Positions 61,506 through 64,000 of a stretch of 64,000 nucleotides of DNA are shown here, in pieces. Source of the stretch: DAOSCP01 sp035379625 (GTDB taxonomy: Bacteria; Bacteroidota; Ignavibacteria; Ignavibacteriales; DAOSCP01). Position 1 is the first letter of the stretch. Each line of letters opens with the position of its first letter. A program made the position numbers and the translations under genes. The stretch spans positions 1 to 64,000 of the forward strand of contig DAOSVM010000009.1 in assembly GCA_035379625.1 (NCBI GenBank). The letters are read 5' to 3'. A model generated the notes under the pieces. The model made no database searches. It saw nothing but the letters and a program-made list of their open reading frames with translations, and had not been told where the DNA came from.

Positions 61506-62732
61506 ATGTTTTGGGAAATAATCAAAATGGCTTATATAGCTATTGTAACAAATAAATTAAGATCATTTCTTACGATTTTGGGTATAATTGTTGGAATATT
61601 TTTGATAATATCAACAAGTACTGTTGTTGCTATGTTGCAAAATGGAATTGAGGAAGGAGTATCACAATTAGGGAAAAATACATTCCAAATACAAAAATAT
61701 CCTGCAGTGCAAACAGGAGGACCGGGTTCAAGGGCAAAGTATAGGAATCGTGAAAATATTACAATCAAACAGTACGAAAGATTAAAAGAATTATTAACAG
61801 AAGCTAAATTTGTTGGTGCTGAATTATGGACATTTGGTAAGGTGGTTAAATTTAGGGATAAGGAAACAAATCCTAATATTCAATTAGCTGGTGTTACGCC
61901 AGAGGCTTTTCCTAATAATAAATGGGATGTATCACAAGGGAGAGTTTTTACAGAAAATGATATAAAAAGTCGTTATTATTATTGTATTATCGGACAAGAT
62001 GTTGTAAGCAAATTATTCGGAAGTATAAATCCTATTGGGCAATTTATAAAAGTCGATAAAGGTAAATTTCAAGTTATTGGTGTTTTTGAAAAACAGGGAC
62101 AAGTATTTGGGCAATCAAAAGATAATTTTATGGTCATACCAATTTCCACATACCAAACACTTTTTGCTAATGATGAGCAAAGTGTTAATATAACAGTTAT
62201 GACAGAAAAGGATAATTACCAAAAGGTTATTGATCAGGCTATAGGATATATGAGACTTATACGAAAAGTGCAACCAGGCGAAGAAAATGATTTTGATATT
62301 TTTAGTAACGAGTCTGTTTTAGAACAAGTAAATAATATTACAAAATATGTTAAAATTGGGGCAATTGCAATTTCTTTTATTTCCTTATTAGCAGCTGGTG
62401 TTGGTATTATGAACATTATGTTGGTAGCTGTTACCGAAAGAACAAAGGAAATAGGAATAAGAAAATCTATTGGTGCAACAAAAAATAATATTTTACTTCA
62501 ATTTATTTCTGAGGCTATAATTTTATCGCTTGTTGGTGGAATTATTGGGATACTTTCAGGTTTTTTTCTTGGTACTTATATTGGATCATTTCTTGGTGTT
62601 AGACCAATTGTACCATATGATAGTATTGCTTTAGGAATTACAGTTTGTATCTTAGTTGGTTTAATTTTTGGTACATATCCAGCATATAAGGCAGCAAACT
62701 TGGATCCTATAGAAGCTTTAAGGTATGAATAG
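61506..62732 (+). CDS. MacB/FtsX-type ABC permease, second copy
   Basis: 408 residues in the same order as the preceding permease: N-terminal membrane segment (LRSFLTILGIIVGIFLIIST), periplasmic domain with GVTPEAFPNNKWDVSQGR and VIGVFEKQGQVFGQ, three C-terminal membrane segments, and the end LDPIEALRYE. It is clearly diverged from the first copy, so the pair is probably a heterodimer served by one ATPase. The ribosome site AGAGG precedes the ATG. Last gene of the exporter operon. Confidence 0.92.
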   Translation: MFWEIIKMAYIAIVTNKLRSFLTILGIIVGIFLIISTSTVVAMLQNGIEEGVSQLGKNTFQIQKYPAVQTGGPGSRAKYRNRENITIKQYERLKELLTEAKFVGAELWTFGKVVKFRDKETNPNIQLAGVTPEAFPNNKWDVSQGRVFTENDIKSRYYYCIIGQDVVSKLFGSINPIGQFIKVDKGKFQVIGVFEKQGQVFGQSKDNFMVIPISTYQTLFANDEQSVNITVMTEKDNYQKVIDQAIGYMRLIRKVQPGEENDFDIFSNESVLEQVNNITKYVKIGAIAISFISLLAAGVGIMNIMLVAVTERTKEIGIRKSIGATKNNILLQFISEAIILSLVGGIIGILSGFFLGTYIGSFLGVRPIVPYDSIALGITVCILVGLIFGTYPAYKAANLDPIEALRYE

Positions 62733-62787
62733 TAGCTTGTAAATTATTCAGATTTTATTTAAATTAGTACTTTTAAGATGGGGAAAT

Positions 62788-64000
62788 ATGGAACTCTCCC
62801 TTAAGCAGAAAGCAGAAAATTCATACCAAAATCTTTATGATTTAATTTCTACTCAATTTTATAATAATGTTGATAAAGTTCTAAAGTATCGTGCTTTTTT
62901 AGAAGATTTATTAACTTTTATCATTTCAACATATCCCAATTTTGATAAAACAGATTTAAATTCAAAAATTAGTTTTCTTAAGAAAAACAATATTTTAAAT
63001 AAAGAACATGCTTTTTATGCTCATAATGTTCGGAAAACAGGCAATAAGGCTGCACATAGGCTTAATTTTGTAATAAGTAACATTGAAGAAAAAGCATGTT
63101 TATATTGTCTTTTAAATGTTTTCGAGTATCTTACCAAAGAACCAATCCCACAAAATATTTTTGACTATTATAGCCCATATATAGAAGATATTAAATACTA
63201 TTTGAATAATCTAGAGCTCGAGCTTAAAAAAAGCAGTAAAGATACTTATAGTTTTTATGGAATTATTGAAGAAATTAATATTCCTAAAAATATTGATGAA
63301 GTAAATCATTTTACTATAAAAGTTGATACGGATGATTTTGATTATGTGGATGTAAAAATTTGGGATAATGTGAATTATAAAGGTATGGGGAGTAATTTAA
63401 CGCTACTATCAAAAATATTAAGAGTAGGGGATAAATTATATTTTGATAATTTATTGAAATATAATGATATACCAAATACATTTTTTACAACTTTTGATAC
63501 TTTAGTTGTGTTAAATCCCGATTATTTATTAGAAGTTACGGAGTTATCAAATTGTAGGATTGATAATGATTTTGCATACAAAAATAGATTAGATAAGTAT
63601 GAACTTTATTTTGTCGATAATTTTTTTTATACAATTCCTAATTACAATCTTTTTATAGGAAATGTTGTAAATCAAATATTAGATGACTATATAATAGCGA
63701 TTAAGACCAGTAATGTTTATAATTTTGATAAAACATTTGATAAAGTATGTAAAAATAAAGCATTGGATTTAATTTATTTGCTAGGAACAGAAGGCAGGTT
63801 TAATACAACAGAAAAAGTAAAATATTATACAGTAGCTAAGGAACATGAAGCAAATATAATAGGAGTTGTAAATAAATATAAAGATTTTGATATATCCATA
63901 GAGCCAACTTTTATTTCCGACAAATACGGTTTACATGGTAGATTAGATCTATTGATTAAATATAATGATTTTCAAATGGATATTGTGGAATTGAAATCAG
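62788..64000 (+). CDS. Large protein, N-terminal part: DUF4145/HEPN-like region plus PD-(D/E)XK nuclease motif
   Basis: The frame is open from ATG 62788 (GGGGA upstream) to the right edge, 404 codons, with no stop, so the gene continues beyond the window. Residues about 1-120 are helical and include EHAFYAHNVRKTGNKAAHR, like the DUF4145 domain often fused to restriction or helicase proteins. Near the end, YGLHGRLDLLI followed by MDIVELKS is the motif pair G-x-x-G-R-x-D and V-E-x-K of Dna2/Cas4-type nucleases. A fused nuclease-helicase of the Dna2/AAA_11 type is likely. Helicase motifs would lie outside the window, so repair and phage-defence roles cannot be separated. Confidence 0.62.
   Translation, partial: MELSLKQKAENSYQNLYDLISTQFYNNVDKVLKYRAFLEDLLTFIISTYPNFDKTDLNSKISFLKKNNILNKEHAFYAHNVRKTGNKAAHRLNFVISNIEEKACLYCLLNVFEYLTKEPIPQNIFDYYSPYIEDIKYYLNNLELELKKSSKDTYSFYGIIEEINIPKNIDEVNHFTIKVDTDDFDYVDVKIWDNVNYKGMGSNLTLLSKILRVGDKLYFDNLLKYNDIPNTFFTTFDTLVVLNPDYLLEVTELSNCRIDNDFAYKNRLDKYELYFVDNFFYTIPNYNLFIGNVVNQILDDYIIAIKTSNVYNFDKTFDKVCKNKALDLIYLLGTEGRFNTTEKVKYYTVAKEHEANIIGVVNKYKDFDISIEPTFISDKYGLHGRLDLLIKYNDFQMDIVELKS

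Overview
This AT-rich window (GC about 30%) most likely comes from a free-living member of the Bacteroidota/Chlorobiota/Ignavibacteriota (FCB) group. The evidence is a secreted S8 protease ending in a type IX secretion-style sorting domain, a sigma-54 activator next to lptE (an arrangement known from Bacteroidetes), and a fused branched-chain 2-oxoacid dehydrogenase E1. Two good promoter candidates also fit TTG-N20-TAnnTTTG, the Bacteroidetes-type housekeeping promoter. The exact lineage cannot be settled from the sequence.

Layout. 1-4546: the tail of a gmhA-like isomerase, then a partner-switching module (two SpoIIE-type phosphatases around a STAS antagonist and an HATPase kinase). 4609-8216 (minus): an operon with a hypothetical protein, a GT4 glycosyltransferase, a HisN-type phosphatase and an HGSNAT-like membrane acyltransferase. 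8432-12401: a sulfur/electron-transfer operon with an octaheme tetrathionate reductase-family cytochrome, a membrane cytochrome b, and a two-part YeeE/YedE transporter whose second half carries a degenerate rhodanese domain. 13061-16549: tRNA-Gly(CCC) and the E1/E2 components of a branched-chain 2-oxoacid dehydrogenase. 17211-19157 (minus): MeaB GTPase and an alpha/beta hydrolase.

19295-39723 is the metabolic centre of the window: a nearly contiguous run of about sixteen genes matching the anaerobic purine (urate) degradation cluster known from E. coli (ygeW/X/Y, hyuA, ygfK, ssnA, xdhD) and gut Firmicutes. It holds a purine deaminase, two molybdenum hydroxylases, YgfK, SsnA, YgeY, HyuA, the YgeW carbamoyltransferase, two different PLP enzymes, and molybdenum-cofactor maturation genes (MocA-like, XdhC-like). 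Purines would be hydroxylated by the Mo enzymes, reduced and ring-opened by YgfK, SsnA and HyuA, and cut down to ammonia, carbamoyl groups and a C3 amino acid by YgeY, the PLP lyases and YgeW. No carbamate kinase or recognised purine permease is visible.

39790-64000: DNA polymerase III alpha, a large secreted protease, an IscA-like protein coupled to a superoxide dismutase with a possible signal peptide, an SRPBCC protein, the sigma-54 activator, LptE, LeuS, a small Cys-rich protein, a methyltransferase, YceI, and a TolC/HlyD/MacB-type exporter with two permeases. The window ends inside a large ORF with a DUF4145/HEPN-like start and a PD-(D/E)XK nuclease motif.

The most unusual non-coding content is a family of dispersed elements bounded by a 17-bp inverted repeat (GCTCAGACGGTRTAAGC). 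Four pairs lie at 12445-12982, 16614-17174, 43629-44037 and 54596-55438, and there is a half copy at 35651-35716. They carry either GC-rich perfect hairpins or arrays of GTGGCA/TGCCAC hairpins, and one encloses a small Cys-rich gene.
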